Positions 1 through 12,504 of a stretch of DNA of 64,000 nt are shown one piece after another; the stretch's first letter is position 1, and each line of letters opens with the position of its first letter. Position numbers and translations under genes: made by a program. The DNA is taken from contig BDSI01000009.1 of the NCBI GenBank assembly GCA_003117195.1, forward strand, positions 620,001 to 684,000, written 5' to 3'. Under the pieces are notes generated by a model that ran no database searches, was not told the DNA's origin, and saw nothing but the letters and a program-made list of their open reading frames with translations. This stretch comes from Eudorina sp. 2006-703-Eu-15. Its lineage: Eukaryota > Chlorophyta > Chlorophyceae > Chlamydomonadales > Volvocaceae.

Positions 1-249
1 CAACAGGGGCGGCCGATCCGCCAACACCCGGATCGCGGTTGGTCCCATCCGAAACGGCTCCAGTCTCGAGCACCCCGTGTGACCGACTGACTAACTGATT
101 AACTGACTGACCGACTATCTGACTGGCCGTACTGCGGGGAGTTCCTACCGGCCAACATTCGGCCGCCCCACCAAACCTCAACTGCCACCCCTCCCCACAA
201 TACCCACCCTCACCACACCACCCATCCCATCCCAGCCCCACCGACCCAC

Positions 250-3200
250 CTGCACGTTCCAGAGCCGCAGCGCCGTACTGCAGCTCTGCACCACAATCAG
301 TGTCTTCCCTCCGGGCAGGAAGCCCAGCCACACCACCCCGCCGCCGCCGCGCGAGTCCGAGGTGCCGGCCGGCGGCATCAGCTCCGCCGTGCGAGTGGCC
401 CCCCAGCCGTCGGGCGCCACCGCCCACAGCACCACCTTGCCGCTCGCCGAGTCGCCCGCCGCCACCAACGCACTGCCCCGTACAATCACCATATCGCCGC
501 CGCCGCCAGCGGAGGCGGCGCCAGGCGTCGGCAGCTCCGCCGACGACGCCACCAGCCGCGAGCCCGCCGGGGCGCCGTACGCCGTCGCGCTAGCGCCGGG
601 TCCGGGCTCGTAGATCGCGATGCAGCTGACCCATGGGTCATTGCGTGGCGGGGGTGGCGGCGTCGCAGGCAGGACTGAAGGCTCGGGTTCCGCTTCAGGC
701 TCCGCCGCCGCCGCGTCTTGCGAGGTGCTGGAAGGATCGCTGGTGACGGCAGCATCGGCGGCGCCGTCGCCGTTGCCGGTCCCGGTCCTGCTGGCGACGG
801 CGGAGGCGGATGCGGACGGCGATGCCGCCCCGGGCTTCACTGAGGTGACGGAGGAGGGTCGCTTGGCTGCCGAGAGGGAAGGGGTGGACGCGGACGCCGA
901 TGCCAACATCCGAGACGACGACGACGACGACGCAGACGGCAGCGGCGCTGACGCCGCTGACGCCGCCGCCGCCGCCGCGGCGGCGGCGGCGGCGCTCTTC
1001 CTTGCGCTTGTGATCCTGCGCCCCACGTCCCGGCCCCGCAGCATGTGCAGCTGCGCGCGGGGCGCCCCCGTGGTGAGGTCCCACAGAGTGACCGCCCCGG
1101 GCTCCGACCCCGCGGTGGCCAGCAGCGGCCGCACCGGGGCGAAGGCGCCAGCGGACAGCGCCGCGTGGTGCGCCCCCGGGCCGCCGATCAGCAGCAGGGC
1201 GCGGCGCCCGCTGAGCGTGTCGATCAGGGAAGCCTGTCCGGGGGCGGGTGGGATGGGGTGGGGAGTTGTGGTAGTGATGGTGGCGGTGGCGGTTCCGGGG
1301 ACAAGGGTGGGGTTGAAACGAAAGTAAGCCCGGAGTGACAGCTGGTTGGGGAAGCGGATAGGGCGGAGAGGCGCCCGAGGGGTGTGGATATACGACTGAT
1401 ACGTACGAGAGGTACGGCGATTGGCCGGGGTATACCCGGCGGGAGCGGGGCGGGGATCGGCCTCGCCGCAGTGTGCCGCGGTGCGGGGAATGGGTCCCTT
1501 GGGACACGGTTCGTACACCTATGACCCGGACGCCCTGACTCCGCCCCCGCACCTGCTCGCCGCACTCGCCGGTGGCCAGCACCACCTCCCCGTCCTCACT
1601 GGCCAGCAGCGCCGTCACCCGGTGGGGGCACTCCGCCGCCCGCATCACCGGGGAGCGGAACCGCGGGTGGGGCATCGCCGTCACGAAGGAGGGCGGGTAC
1701 AGCGGCTCCGGACCCGCGCCGCCGGCAGACGACCCAGCCGTCGGCGGCGGCAGCAGACCCGGCGTGATAGGCCGCGACGCCGCCGCCGCCGCGGCGGCGG
1801 CGGCAGTGGCAGCGACGGCGGAGCCGCCGCCGCTGCTACCGCCCAGCGACGACGGCGCCGCCGGCGGCGTCCGCGCCGGCAGCGACACCGGGAACAGCGA
1901 GTCCGCCGCGGCGGCGACGGCGGCGGCCGCCGCCGCCGCCGTGATCTGCTCCGCTAGTTTCCGGAAGGGCGACTGCAGCGGCGTGCAGCTCGCGCTGCAG
2001 GCGAGGTTCAGCTGGTCGGGTCGGCGCATGAGGCTGCGGCCGTCCTGGGACAGCCACAGCAGCGCGTCGCGGAGCAGGGAGGCGGTGGCGGCAGGCAGCG
2101 GCGGCGCCGCCGGCGCGCGGGCCTCCCGGGCCTCTCGGGCCTCCCGGCTCTCGCGCACGCGCGCCGCCGCCGCCGCCGCCGCTGCGGCGGCGGTGCCGAC
2201 GGGCACGCTGGCGCCGGCGGCGCCGCCGCTGCTGACGCTGGCACTGACGCTGGCAAGCGCCGTCGTGCTGGCGCGGGCGGCGGCGGCGCCGCCCGCCGCG
2301 GGCGGTTTGGCCCCGGCGGCGCCGGCCGGCGGCGGCGTGCGCGGCAGCAAGCCCGGCGGCAGCTGCTGCTGGCCCTGCTGGCCCTGCTGGCCGTGCTGCG
2401 GGGTGCCGGGACGGCGGGCGTGCGGCCCCCGGGTGCGGAGGAGGTGCTCCAGGGAGGCCGCCACCATCTCCAGGTGGCCGCCCTCCAGCACCTGCCGCCA
2501 GTAGTCCAGGTCCAGGATGGTGGCCTGGTGGACGGGGGACAAGAGATCCCGACCGGGGTGGGCGGCGTGAGGTGGGGTTAAATTGAAAAAAGAAATAAAC
2601 CCGAAGAACGAACCCAGGCACACCGGCCGGTGGGGTGGGGGGTCTGAGCAATACGCAGTCAAAAATGAAGTCGAGGGGTTACGAGAGGGGTAAAGCTGGG
2701 GAGGGTGTAAGTGTAGGGTACAGCGGTACACGAAACACAGTTGCCTGGCAGTGCACACCGGCCAAAGCAGGGGCAGGCCAGGATATACTGTTCCCGCGGG
2801 AAGGCGTCGTAAGGCCCGATAAGTCGTGGATCCCAATGTTGCTGGAAGGAAAACTCAGCGCTGGCCCCTCTTCCCTCCCCCCTTCCCCTTTGCGCCTCAT
2901 ATCCCGGGCGGCAAGACGACTGCAGCTCTGCCGGGCACGTTTTAGCCCCCAACCGACCCATGGGTCCCTAACGCCGCCCACTCCGCTGCCGTACCTCAAT
3001 CTCGGACGCCGGTAGCCGGCCCTCCGCGCAATGCGTCATTACGTGACGTAAGCAGTACACTGAGGCCGGCGCTGGCGTCGACGACGATGCCAATGCCGAT
3101 GCCGACCGCCTGTCACCGCCGCTCGTCACGAATCCCGCCGACGCCGGCACCGGCGCCTGCCGCGCCAGGCTCATGTTCGCCGCCGTCCCTGCGGCGTCAG

Positions 3201-6200
3201 CCGACCCACGGGTCATGTTGCTGGCGGAGCCGGGCCGACGGAGGCCTCCCGCCGACGCGCCCGGGGACCCCGACGTCGACGCCAGCCATCCGGACAGGAG
3301 CTGCTGACGCAGCAGCCGCGCGAGTACGGCATGACCGCGCTGCGCGTCGGGGATCCCGAGGGGCCTTGGCGGCAGCAATGCCGCCGCCGCCGTACCGTTC
3401 GCCAACGCAGCGGCGCTGCCCAGGGGTACGACCGCGGCGGCCGCCACCGCCGCGCCGGCGGCGGTGATGGGTGGCGCCGGCGCGGCGCCGGCGGCCGCGA
3501 CGGCGACGCCGATGCGCCGGAGCCAGTCCAGGAAAGACGAATGCCGTACACAGACCTTGCCGCCACCGCTGATCCAGACCAGCCCCGCCAGGGGACCCTC
3601 CTGGAGCGCCCACTCCAGGTCTCGGAGCGCTGCGGCTGCCGCCACGGCGGCCGCCTCCCGGCTCTGCTTCTGTTGATCCCTGATAATGCTGTACGACGGT
3701 GTCGTACGTCCGCCGCCCGCGCCGTCTTCCGCGCCGCCGCCGCTGCCGTGCATGCTGAGCGGCGTGACGCTCCGGACCCGGCTCGGTGACGCTGGTGTTG
3801 ATGCAATGTCCGACGCCGCCCCTGGAGCCGCCCCGGGCAGTTGAGTCCGCGTCGTCCTCAGCGGCGTGCCCGCCGGCGTCAGCCCCGCCGGCGTCGTCGC
3901 GGGCGTCGTCGTCATCGTTGGCATCCCCGTTGCCGGTGTCTCCGCCGCCAATACGACACGTGTCAGCTGGGACCACTCCATCGGCTCCTGCGCCGCCGCC
4001 AGCACGTCAAGGAGCAGCTGCAGCCGCGCCGCCCGCTCCGGGGCGTACGGCGGTGGCGGCGGCGCCGCCGCCACCAGCCCCATCGTCATCGTGTCCATGC
4101 GCTTCGGCGAGCTGGCGCCACCGCGCTTGGGCGGCGACGGCCGCCGCCCCGCCGCCGCCGCGGCGGCGGCCGCGGCCGCCGCCGCCGCGCCCTCGGCGGC
4201 ACCCGCCTCGGCGTCCCGTACGATAGCGATCGCCGCCTCCTCCTGAAGGTCTGCCGTACGCACGCGCCACAGGATGCCGTACTCATCCGCCAGGGTGCCG
4301 CGGCAGACCGGCGGTATCGAGTGGACGCCCACGGCCCCGTCCCCCGTGTTGGACGTCGCCAACGCCGCGATCTCCGGCGGCGGCTGCGGCAGGAGGGCGG
4401 GGTCATGGGCCCCGGACCTAGGGGACGATGACGGCGAGCCGATGGTTTCGGCGCCTTCGGCTCCGCCGCCGCCCCCGCCGCCGCTGCTCAATTTTTGTGC
4501 CTGCCGCTGACTCTGCTGCCGTACAAGCGCCGCCTGGTCTTGCCGTGGAGGCGTCCGGGGCCGCGGCGGCGCCGCCGCCGCCGTGTCTGGCCCCCGCCGC
4601 CCTCCCGCCCCCGCTGGCGGCGGCTGCTGCTGCGGCCCGTCTGCCCCCGCTGCAGCGCCCGCCGCGGCCGCGGGGCGCTCTCCGGCGGCGGCGGCGGCCG
4701 CTTCCGCCGCGGCGGCGGCGCCCTCGGCGGCCGCCGCCGCCGCCCCCACGGCCGAGTTGGCCGCCGCCGCCTCGGCCGCGATGGCGGTTCCGTCCGGCAG
4801 GCTGGCCGCGGGTCCCAGCGCCTCCGCCGCGTGCTTCACCAACAGCTGCAGGATGTGGACGTGGGCCAGGCAGCCGCGGGCCTGCCACAGCAGCTCCCGA
4901 GCGGTCAGTTCGGGACTGAGGACGTACTCCTGCGGGGGGCAGGGAAGGTCGCAGGGTACCAGGGCTGGGATGGAGGGGCGAGTTACACATCTGTGTAAAG
5001 GGAAAACGAGTCACGGGCCCAAATCGAGCACGGACGAGCGGGGCGGATACCGTACCAGGAGAGCTGGGAGCTGAGCAGAGGGGGAAGCGCTGAGCAGGGG
5101 GTAAAGACTTAAGAGGGATTAGGGGACACACGTCGCGCGCGGCAGTGACGCGCAGCAGAAGGCAGAAGAAGGACGCCATCGGGCTGCGCGCCCAAATTGC
5201 ATGACGGATAGATGCTCAGGACTGGTTTGAAAGTGATACCGGTAGTCCCAGTGGACTGTGGACATCGGCGGTGCGGGCGGCCGCAGGAGGGGGACTTCCC
5301 CTCAACGCCCCCCGCCCGGCCCCACCTGCAGCCAGTGCGCCAGCGCCAGCGGGAGGTACTTGTCCCGCCGCAGCGACGTCAGCGGCAGCTCCATCGGCTG
5401 CAGCGCACGACGTAACGCCAGGTGCACCGACGTCGACGCGTCGGCGGCGACGCGCGGCGCCACGATCACCGGCGGCGGCAAGTCGTACGGCCGGCGTGGC
5501 ACGCCGGCAATGCCGGCGCTGGCCGCCAGCGGCGCCGCCGGCGCCGCCGCCGCCGCGCCGCCGCCACCAGCGGCGGCCGCGGCGGCGGCGGTGGGCGCGA
5601 CGTTTGCGGCGGCGGTGCCGTTGGGGTCCGCATCCGCTGCTGCCGTACATGACAGCAACAGCCGTACGCCGGGCAGGTTTCGGAGGTGGTCCACAACGAG
5701 GCGGAGGACCTCGTAGGGTCCGGGACAGGCGGGGGGCCCGGTGTCCTCGGGGGCCACGGTGTCGACGAGGGTGGTGGCAGAGGCGGCGGAGGCGGGTCCT
5801 TCGTCCAGGCCGTCGAGTACGAGGATGTAGGCGGCGGGAGGGTCACCTCGGGCGGCGCGGGCCTCCGCTTCCTGGGAGGGACGCGGGGTGGGGTAGAGGT
5901 GGAGGGCAAGGTCGTCGCAGCCCGATGTCGGCGGTTGTGGGTTGAGAGGTCATTTCGACGTTGGCTTCGCGGTCGCGGTCTTTGAATGAATGAACGTCAC
6001 AGCTCTTGGCTGGCTATCGGCAGTTCGGCGCTAAAGAGTGCGGAGGGACCCTTCCCGCGCGGAGGGGCTCGATCCGCTGCGTTACGGAGCGGGGATGCGT
6101 TTGCGGGTGAGAGAACCACGCGGCGCAGGGGTGAAGGAAGCCAGCGCTCACGGCATGTGAAGCAGGCCTTCCTCGACGGCCACCAAACCACACAACACCC

Positions 6201-9200
6201 CGCCTGGCCTTCCTTGACACCCCCCCTTCCCCCCCGAAAAACCCAGCCACGATGACGGCCCTCCTCTGGTGGATCCCCTTATATCCCCTTTACCCCCCAT
6301 ACCACCCCATGTTCCTGTTTGGATCCTCTTTCCTTTTTAATTCCCCTGTTCCGGACTGTCTTGCTGTCTTGTCTTGTCCTGTCCCCCAGCTCCCCAGCTC
6401 ACCGCCTGCATGGGCCTCAACAGCAGGGCCGCCACCACCTCCTCCAGCCCATGCAGCCAGCCGTCCGGGGTCAGGGCCAGGCCCCCGCCCTCGCCCCCCA
6501 GCTCCAACAGCGACCGACACAGCGCCGCGGCGAACGTCGGCGACCTGCACGACAGTTGGTACGACAGGCTGCGTACGACCTGGCTCGCCACCAGCGACCG
6601 AGCGTCCGCTGCTGAGCAGAAGTGACAGGCGATCAACGGCGGCGACACTGCTGCTGCGGATCCCGACCCATGGGTCGGGGATGGTGCTGCCGCTGATGCC
6701 GCCGCGGCGGCGGCGGCCAGGCGCGCAAGCGCCGCCGCCATCGCCGTGGTCTTGCCCGACCCATGGGTCCCTGTGATCAGCAACGCCGGCCAGCTGGGGG
6801 TCCCCGGCGGCAGCGCCAGCCATGAGGTCAGGGCTGACCAGTCCCACAGCCAGTCGAAGCCGCAAGGGGAGGAGGGCGAGGGGGAGGGGGAGGGGGCGCT
6901 GATGGCGGCGAGTTCCGCCAGCGCAGGCGCGGGGACCGGTGGCGGCGCGGTGCCGGTGGCGGCGCCGGTGGTGGCCACGGGGCTGGCATCCGCCACTGGG
7001 CTGCCCCACATACGGGCCGGCAGGCTGCGGCATGGAGGGGGGTGCGGTGGGGTGGGGTGGGATGGGACCATGTCATTGGGTTGAAAACACGACAGCATGA
7101 CGTGAAACATGTCGCGGTGATACTGGGCACTGGGCACTGGGCACTGGTACGAGCCCTGATCCCCTGGACAAAGTGCCATCGCCCTTTAATCGCCACCGTC
7201 ACCAGTCCCATCGGCCCCTCAGTCCTTAACTTACCTCCACCCCCGGCCAAGGTATTTGTCGCGCAGACCATTCAAGGCCGCGAAGATAAGCTACCGTACA
7301 CAACACATCCGAAGCTCCCTGCGGCCAGGACGACGCGCCACCCGGATACGCCCCCCTCCCCTGCACCCCTCCCAGGCCCCAGGTCCCAAGGTTGGGTTTC
7401 CTTTCAGCCCCAGCCTCCCCCCACTCGCCCCACTCAGCCCCCCTCTCCCCGGGCCTGCCAGCGGCACCCCCCCTGGACTCACGCGCCATCGATGGGCCGC
7501 AGCAGCAGCGCCAGCTGGAGTTGCCGTACCAGCGCCCGCGCGCCACAGCTGCCGTCGTTCTCCCCCGGATCCACCACCACCGTACTGCCCGTACCGCTGC
7601 CGGTGGCGCTGGCATCCTTGGACCGCCGGGGTGCCCCCCCGCCGGGCGGTTGGGCGAGGGGGTGCGGGTGCGGGTGTCCCGAGCTGCGGGAATCCGCCGC
7701 CGAGGAGCGCCGCCGCGCGGGACTGGCGACGCTGGACCCTGGGCGGCCGGGGCCGGGGCCGGCGGCTGAGGTGGGGTCGCCCTGGCCCTGCGGCGGCGGC
7801 GACGGCGTCTTCGGCGGCGGTGGCGGCACCCCCAGCACCTCCGCCAGCACCTCGCGGTCATGCTCGTCCGCCGCCATCACCGCCTCCGCCACGTCCAGCT
7901 CCCGGAGCTGCCGTACGAGGTCCGCCCGAGTGAAGGCCTGGCGGCGGAACACCCCATGGGACATGCACCGAGGGGTCCGAGGGGATAAGGATGTTCAACC
8001 CGCAGCCTTGTGGCGGGGAGCCCGGGAGGGAGGGCCCGGGAGGGGGGGCCCGGGAGGGAGGGAGGGACCGGGAGGGAGGGACCGGGAGGGAGGGAGGGCC
8101 CCGGAGGGAGGGAGGGCCGCGTTGCCGCGTTGCCGGAACCCAGATGCGGACCAGATGCGGCCAGCCCCTGCGCCTGGTTCAACGTCGGGTTGCGGTAGGG
8201 TCGGGTTTCTAGGGTTGCCTCCAGTCGCCCCCTCCCCCGCCGCGCCTCATCCCGCCCCTGTACCCCCTACTGCCCATCCGCCTCCCTCTTCTCCCGTCGA
8301 CCTCCCCTGTCAATCAAGACATCGAAACCCTTCAATAACCCCCCGCCTCACACCTCCCACCAGGGGGGAGGTGCTTCAATCTGCCCACCCATCTCCTTCA
8401 CCCCCACCTCCCACCCGCGCCCCTCCTGACCTTATCCACCGGCAGCAACGAGATCGCCTCCGGTCCCCTGGCCCGCAGCACCTCCGCCGCCTCCACCAGG
8501 CTCCAGCCCCGCCTCAGCGGCCGCCAGTCCCGCCCCACCACCAGCACCGCACCGCACCGGGCGGCCGCCACCGCCGCCCGGGTCGCCGCCAGCGCCTGCA
8601 GCCGCGCCGCCCGCACCGCCGCGTGCTGCCGGACCGCCATCGCCGTCTGCCGCCTCCGCAACATCGTTCCAAACGACGGCACGGGCGTCAGCGCGCGGTC
8701 GCTGCCGATGCTGCTGCTGCTGCCGCCCCCCTCCCTGGGCTGCTGCTGCTGCTGCTGCTGCTGCTCCGCGCTGCCTTCGGCCCCGCCCTCCGCCTCCGCC
8801 CCCGCCTCGCCCCCCGGCTCCCCTTCAGGGTCCTGTTGGAGGGCCATCAGCGCCGCCTCCGCCCCCATGATGTGCTGACTGACCGCCAGGGCCCTCAGCC
8901 AGAAGTAGGTGCGGGCCGGCGGCAGTCCCGCGGCCAGGTCCTCCAGCGCTGCCACCAGGTCCGCCACCGGCACGTCCCAGGGGTGGATGACCACCCAGGT
9001 GGGGGCGGACACGTGGCTGCGGGGCACCAGCAGCGGCTGGGAGGCGTAGCTGCGGGGAGGACGGGATGGATGGATGAGCAGACGGGGGAAGAGGCGCACG
9101 GATGGCACGGACGAAATGGTGGGTGGGTGGGGCGCGCGCCAGGGGGGGAGAGGGTGGGTCGCCGGGCCCGTCGTACACCGGGCGTCATAATGCGGGGTAG

Positions 9201-10486
9201 AGGATCCAGCAGCCAGATGCCCGGTGCGGTGTGTGCGGGTGTTAAGACGGGGACAGGAGGGCATGCCTTCGGCCTCCCGCCGCCCCAGCCCGGCCCCCAC
9301 CCCTTCGACCTCCCATCGCCCCAGCCCGGCCCCCACCCCTTGACACCCCGCCCCACCCACCCTGGTCCCCCCTGGAGCCGCACCTGGACATGGTGGCGCC
9401 GGTGGAGGGCCGCACCAGCTCCTCCACAACCCGGTCCATGGTGGCACCCCCCGCAGCGCCCCCCGGGATGCGCCGCAGGAAGGCCCGCAGGAACTCCAGC
9501 GACACAGCCGACTCCGCGGCTGTCGCGGTGGGCTCCACCACAGGTGCTGCGAGGGTGGGCAGGGGGTCGGGTTCAGGGGCTTAGGGTGGGGTGATGGCGA
9601 GTGGATAGGTAAAAGACACACTGCGCGGGCATGGGAGGGAGGGGGCGGGAGGGGGAGGGAGGGGGAGGCAGATGGGTCGATGATTGGGGCGAGGGTACGG
9701 GGGCAGGGGCGGGGGAAGGTTAGGCCCGGAAGGCGATGGGTCGCGGAAAGGTTAGCCGCGGCTGTGAGCTGGGGATTCGAAAACTGGGGCCTGCAGAGTG
9801 ACGTTGAACACTAGGTGCGGGCACTTGGCGGCAACGGCAGAGAGCGACCCTGTGGGCCGCTGGGCCCTCTCGTGCCTGGGTGCCTGGGTGCCTGGGTGCC
9901 GGGACGCAAAGGCACGAGTCCTGGCCGCTATGGACAACATGCACAGCACAACAGCACGAGGGCGCTGGCAGCCTGTGCCCGGCGAGTTACACAGGTTGCT
10001 GGCAAGTACAACCGACCGAGACAACGAGGCATCAAGGCGTGCGCCAGGAGCCGCGTGTAGAGGCTGGATGGGTTTGGAAGTCGCGTGTGTGTGGCGTATG
10101 GTGCAGCCTCGGTGTGGGATATACCCCTTCAACGGCCGGACCGATGAGGACGGGTGACAGAAGGGGACCAGCGGCCAGACCCAAGTAATATAGCTCACGG
10201 GAGGTTGTCAAGGGGGGACAACCACAGAAGCAGCTGATGTGAGGGGAGACGGCGCACCTTGCGCCTTTCGTGGTGGAATCTTTAGGACGTAAGAAGGAAT
10301 CGGGTACACGGGGAACTTGTGCTCCGGACAATGCTCGTTCGCCACAGCATTTGCGGTTTCAGAGGTTTGCTGGATCAGCGCAACGCTGCCTGTGCTGCCC
10401 TCCACAGCAACCGGCGGTCCTTGGATGCCGGACGCCAGCAAATCGGACTCCACCAGTGTTTCGTAGGCAATCCCCATTCCTTCCAT
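250..10486 (-). CDS. STAND/NLR-like protein: TIR-like module, NACHT NTPase, WD40 repeats (3' end beyond window)
   Basis: Ten exons (transcription order): 10486-10258, 9546-9384, 9049-8431, 7937-7483, 7318-7235, 7024-6403, 5871-5326, 4929-2995, 2524-1553, 1233-250. All junctions keep frame, giving 2203 codons before the left edge. Codons 131-190 carry SYA..., VVIHPW and YFWLRALAVSQH, resembling the TIR-like segment that precedes NACHT domains in algal STAND proteins (family recollection). Walker A is GTHGSGKT (about 602-609) and Walker B is LVLDGLDE (about 741-748). The 1935-nt exon 8 has SFLDWL and YCLRHVMTHCAEG, typical of the linker before WD40. WD-like blades with TLWDL and VLWAV are in exon 10. 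Such STAND ATPases are signal-sensing switches, often immune or cell-death regulators; the ligand is unknown. Exon 1 is chosen by phase match and is less certain. Codon 498 (7293-7291) is an in-frame TAG, so this could be a pseudogene, an assembly error or a mis-modelled junction. Confidence 0.78.
1309..1339 (-). repeat. intronic module B copy, diverged
   Basis: CCGGGCTTACTTTCGTTTCA then ACCCC on the minus strand, about 75 nt before the acceptor of exon 10 of the NACHT gene. Confidence 0.5.
2576..2624 (-). repeat. intronic module B copy
   Basis: On the minus strand: CTGGGTTCGTTCTTC, then GGGTTTATTTCTTTTTTCAA and TTTAACC. It lies about 51 nt before the acceptor of exon 9 of the NACHT gene, in sense. 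Confidence 0.85.
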
Positions 10487-11616
10487 TTCCTCTTGCGCTA
10501 CAGAAAACGACCAAAATTTCCAGAGCAGGTTTCCAATACACACAGGGCCATTGCAATTGGCAGCTGCATTAAGATTAAAATACGTGTATGTATGCAACCT
10601 CAATCCAGATACATATCTGAGAACGTGTGTCTATTGAGCGCATTACAATTCTGTTACACCAACACCTGGCGAGCTAAAAGAACAGCATGAAAGCCTACGA
10701 AAACGACCCACACGGCAATCAAACTATCTGTGCAAGCGTGGCAAAACTGAGCTCCTTGGGAAAGGCAAAAAAGCTGGGGCCGTCAGCCGTACGGTACGTT
10801 ACATTCGATTCCGGACCTGGATTTTCGAAGTAGACCGGCTTTTAATAAGTTTTCATATTTTGTTAATGTCACAGTCACTCCGGCTACTGGCGTCGTTTGA
10901 GTATGAAGCAGAGTGGCCCCGTGGGCCACCGCGACCGGTTCGCGACTATGCTTCTTCGCGTAATCCATGTCTGCTTAATAACATATTATGTTAAGTCTTC
11001 GCTTTTGGCTCATGTTGGCTTGAGCACCAGTCATTGCGTAACATGGGGACTCGCTTGCTTCGTTTCCCGCTTGTCGCCAGTGCTTTTTATGGTCACTGAA
11101 ATCATTTGGTTACGGGGTTACCGGCGTTGATGCCTTCGATGGTCTCACCTGCTCACCTCGTCCCCATACGCCTATGACCCGGGGTCTCAAACAGGCACCA
11201 TGGGCATAGTGCTCTGTTCTGCAGGACCATACAATTTGCGCAGCTATTCCCTTCACGGGAACGGGTGCTGCACGTGCGGGGAATTCATGCAAACACCAGT
11301 CGCGACCAAAATCACGGAACAACCGGACGACGGCAGACAATCGGAGGACGGCAGGCAATGTTGCAGTGCATGGTCAAGCTAAAGGCCTGACGGGCTCCGA
11401 AACTTGCGAAGTCGAAAACCGCGATGTGTTAAGTTCACGGTACCGCGCAGCTGGGGGTCGCAAACTTGTTAAATTCAGTCATAATTAGGGAACTCTCTCA
11501 GCTACATACTGGTGGACTCGACGTGGACAGGGCTTGTGCCGGTTTTGCAATAATCGATCCGCGAGTCTAACCAGTCTCTTGCCATTTGGTTTGCATCGGG
11601 AGTGCAACCATTCGCC
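10487..11616. promoter_or_regulatory. head-to-head intergenic region, NACHT gene / TMEM50
   Basis: 1.13 kb between two divergent start codons. It is more AT-rich than the flanking exons, especially 10550-11100. No convincing ORF, RNA gene or TATA box stands out. It must carry both 5' leaders and promoters, assuming exon 1 of the NACHT gene is right. Confidence 0.5.
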
Positions 11617-12471
11617 ATGGGTTGCTTTCCCGACGGCCTTGTCGACTGGGACGCTATCTACTCGGCCGTGCAGCCCTACGCAACCTTCGCTGCTGGCATC
11701 CTTTTCGGCATCGCATGGTGCGCACCACTGAGAGCTTGCTCGCAGGCGGTGCTTCCTGCCGCGCAGGACCCCCAGCTCCAGGGTTCACAGCCAGGCCGTT
11801 GCCCCCTTCGCGTTGCGGACTCTTCCGTCCCGGACCCGACCCTTCCTGGAGTGCCCTCACGGAGACGACCACCAACACCCATTGTGGGCGATGCCCCACA
11901 TCCCCCACCTGCTCAGTTTGGGGCTGCTCTTTCAACATTCCCCATCGGCGTTGTTGTCGAGGGCGCCTGCCTGCCTTGGCACCCACCCCTGCCCCCCCAC
12001 CCACGCCCGCATCCCCGTCGGAGCTCCCCCGCACTCGGCCCTACCCCTCACCCCTCACCCCTCCGCGGGAGACACATACTCACACAGGCACACATAGGCG
12101 AAACGCACGCTGAACCCACACACACACACATACACACGCAGGTGGATCTGGGGTGACGCGCTGCTGTACTCAGTCGCCGTGGGCCACTCCTCCTTCTCGC
12201 CCCTGACGCTGATCCCCGGGGTGGTGGCCACTGCGGCGGTGGTGCTCATGAACTGCGTCAGTCGGGAGGACGTGCGGGAGGACTACCTGGATGATGCGGC
12301 CACGGTGAGGGTGAGGGTGAGGGTGAGGGCAGGCGACACGACCCGTGGGTCGTTGTGGGGCGTGACGAGGACTCAAGTCCGGAGGTGGGCCAACGTATCT
12401 GGTCTGGTGTGCCGTGTGCATGTGGCCGGGTCCCAAGCCCAGGTCAGGTACGGCTGCCCCCCCACACGTAA

Positions 12472-12504
<33 letters not shown>

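Noticed and set aside
695..2836. 713-codon minus-strand open frame
   Set aside because: It spans NACHT exons 9 and 10 plus the intron between and shifts out of the WD40 frame at its left end; the spliced model explains the coding parts.
7235..7290. Alternative exon 5 starting at TAG|CTT (7290)
   Set aside because: Would skip the in-frame stop, but its phase does not match exon 4; kept as an open question in the findings.
7042..9594. 850-codon plus-strand open frame
   Set aside because: High-GC shadow of NACHT exons 2-4 and their introns; low-complexity Pro/Arg content and no domains.
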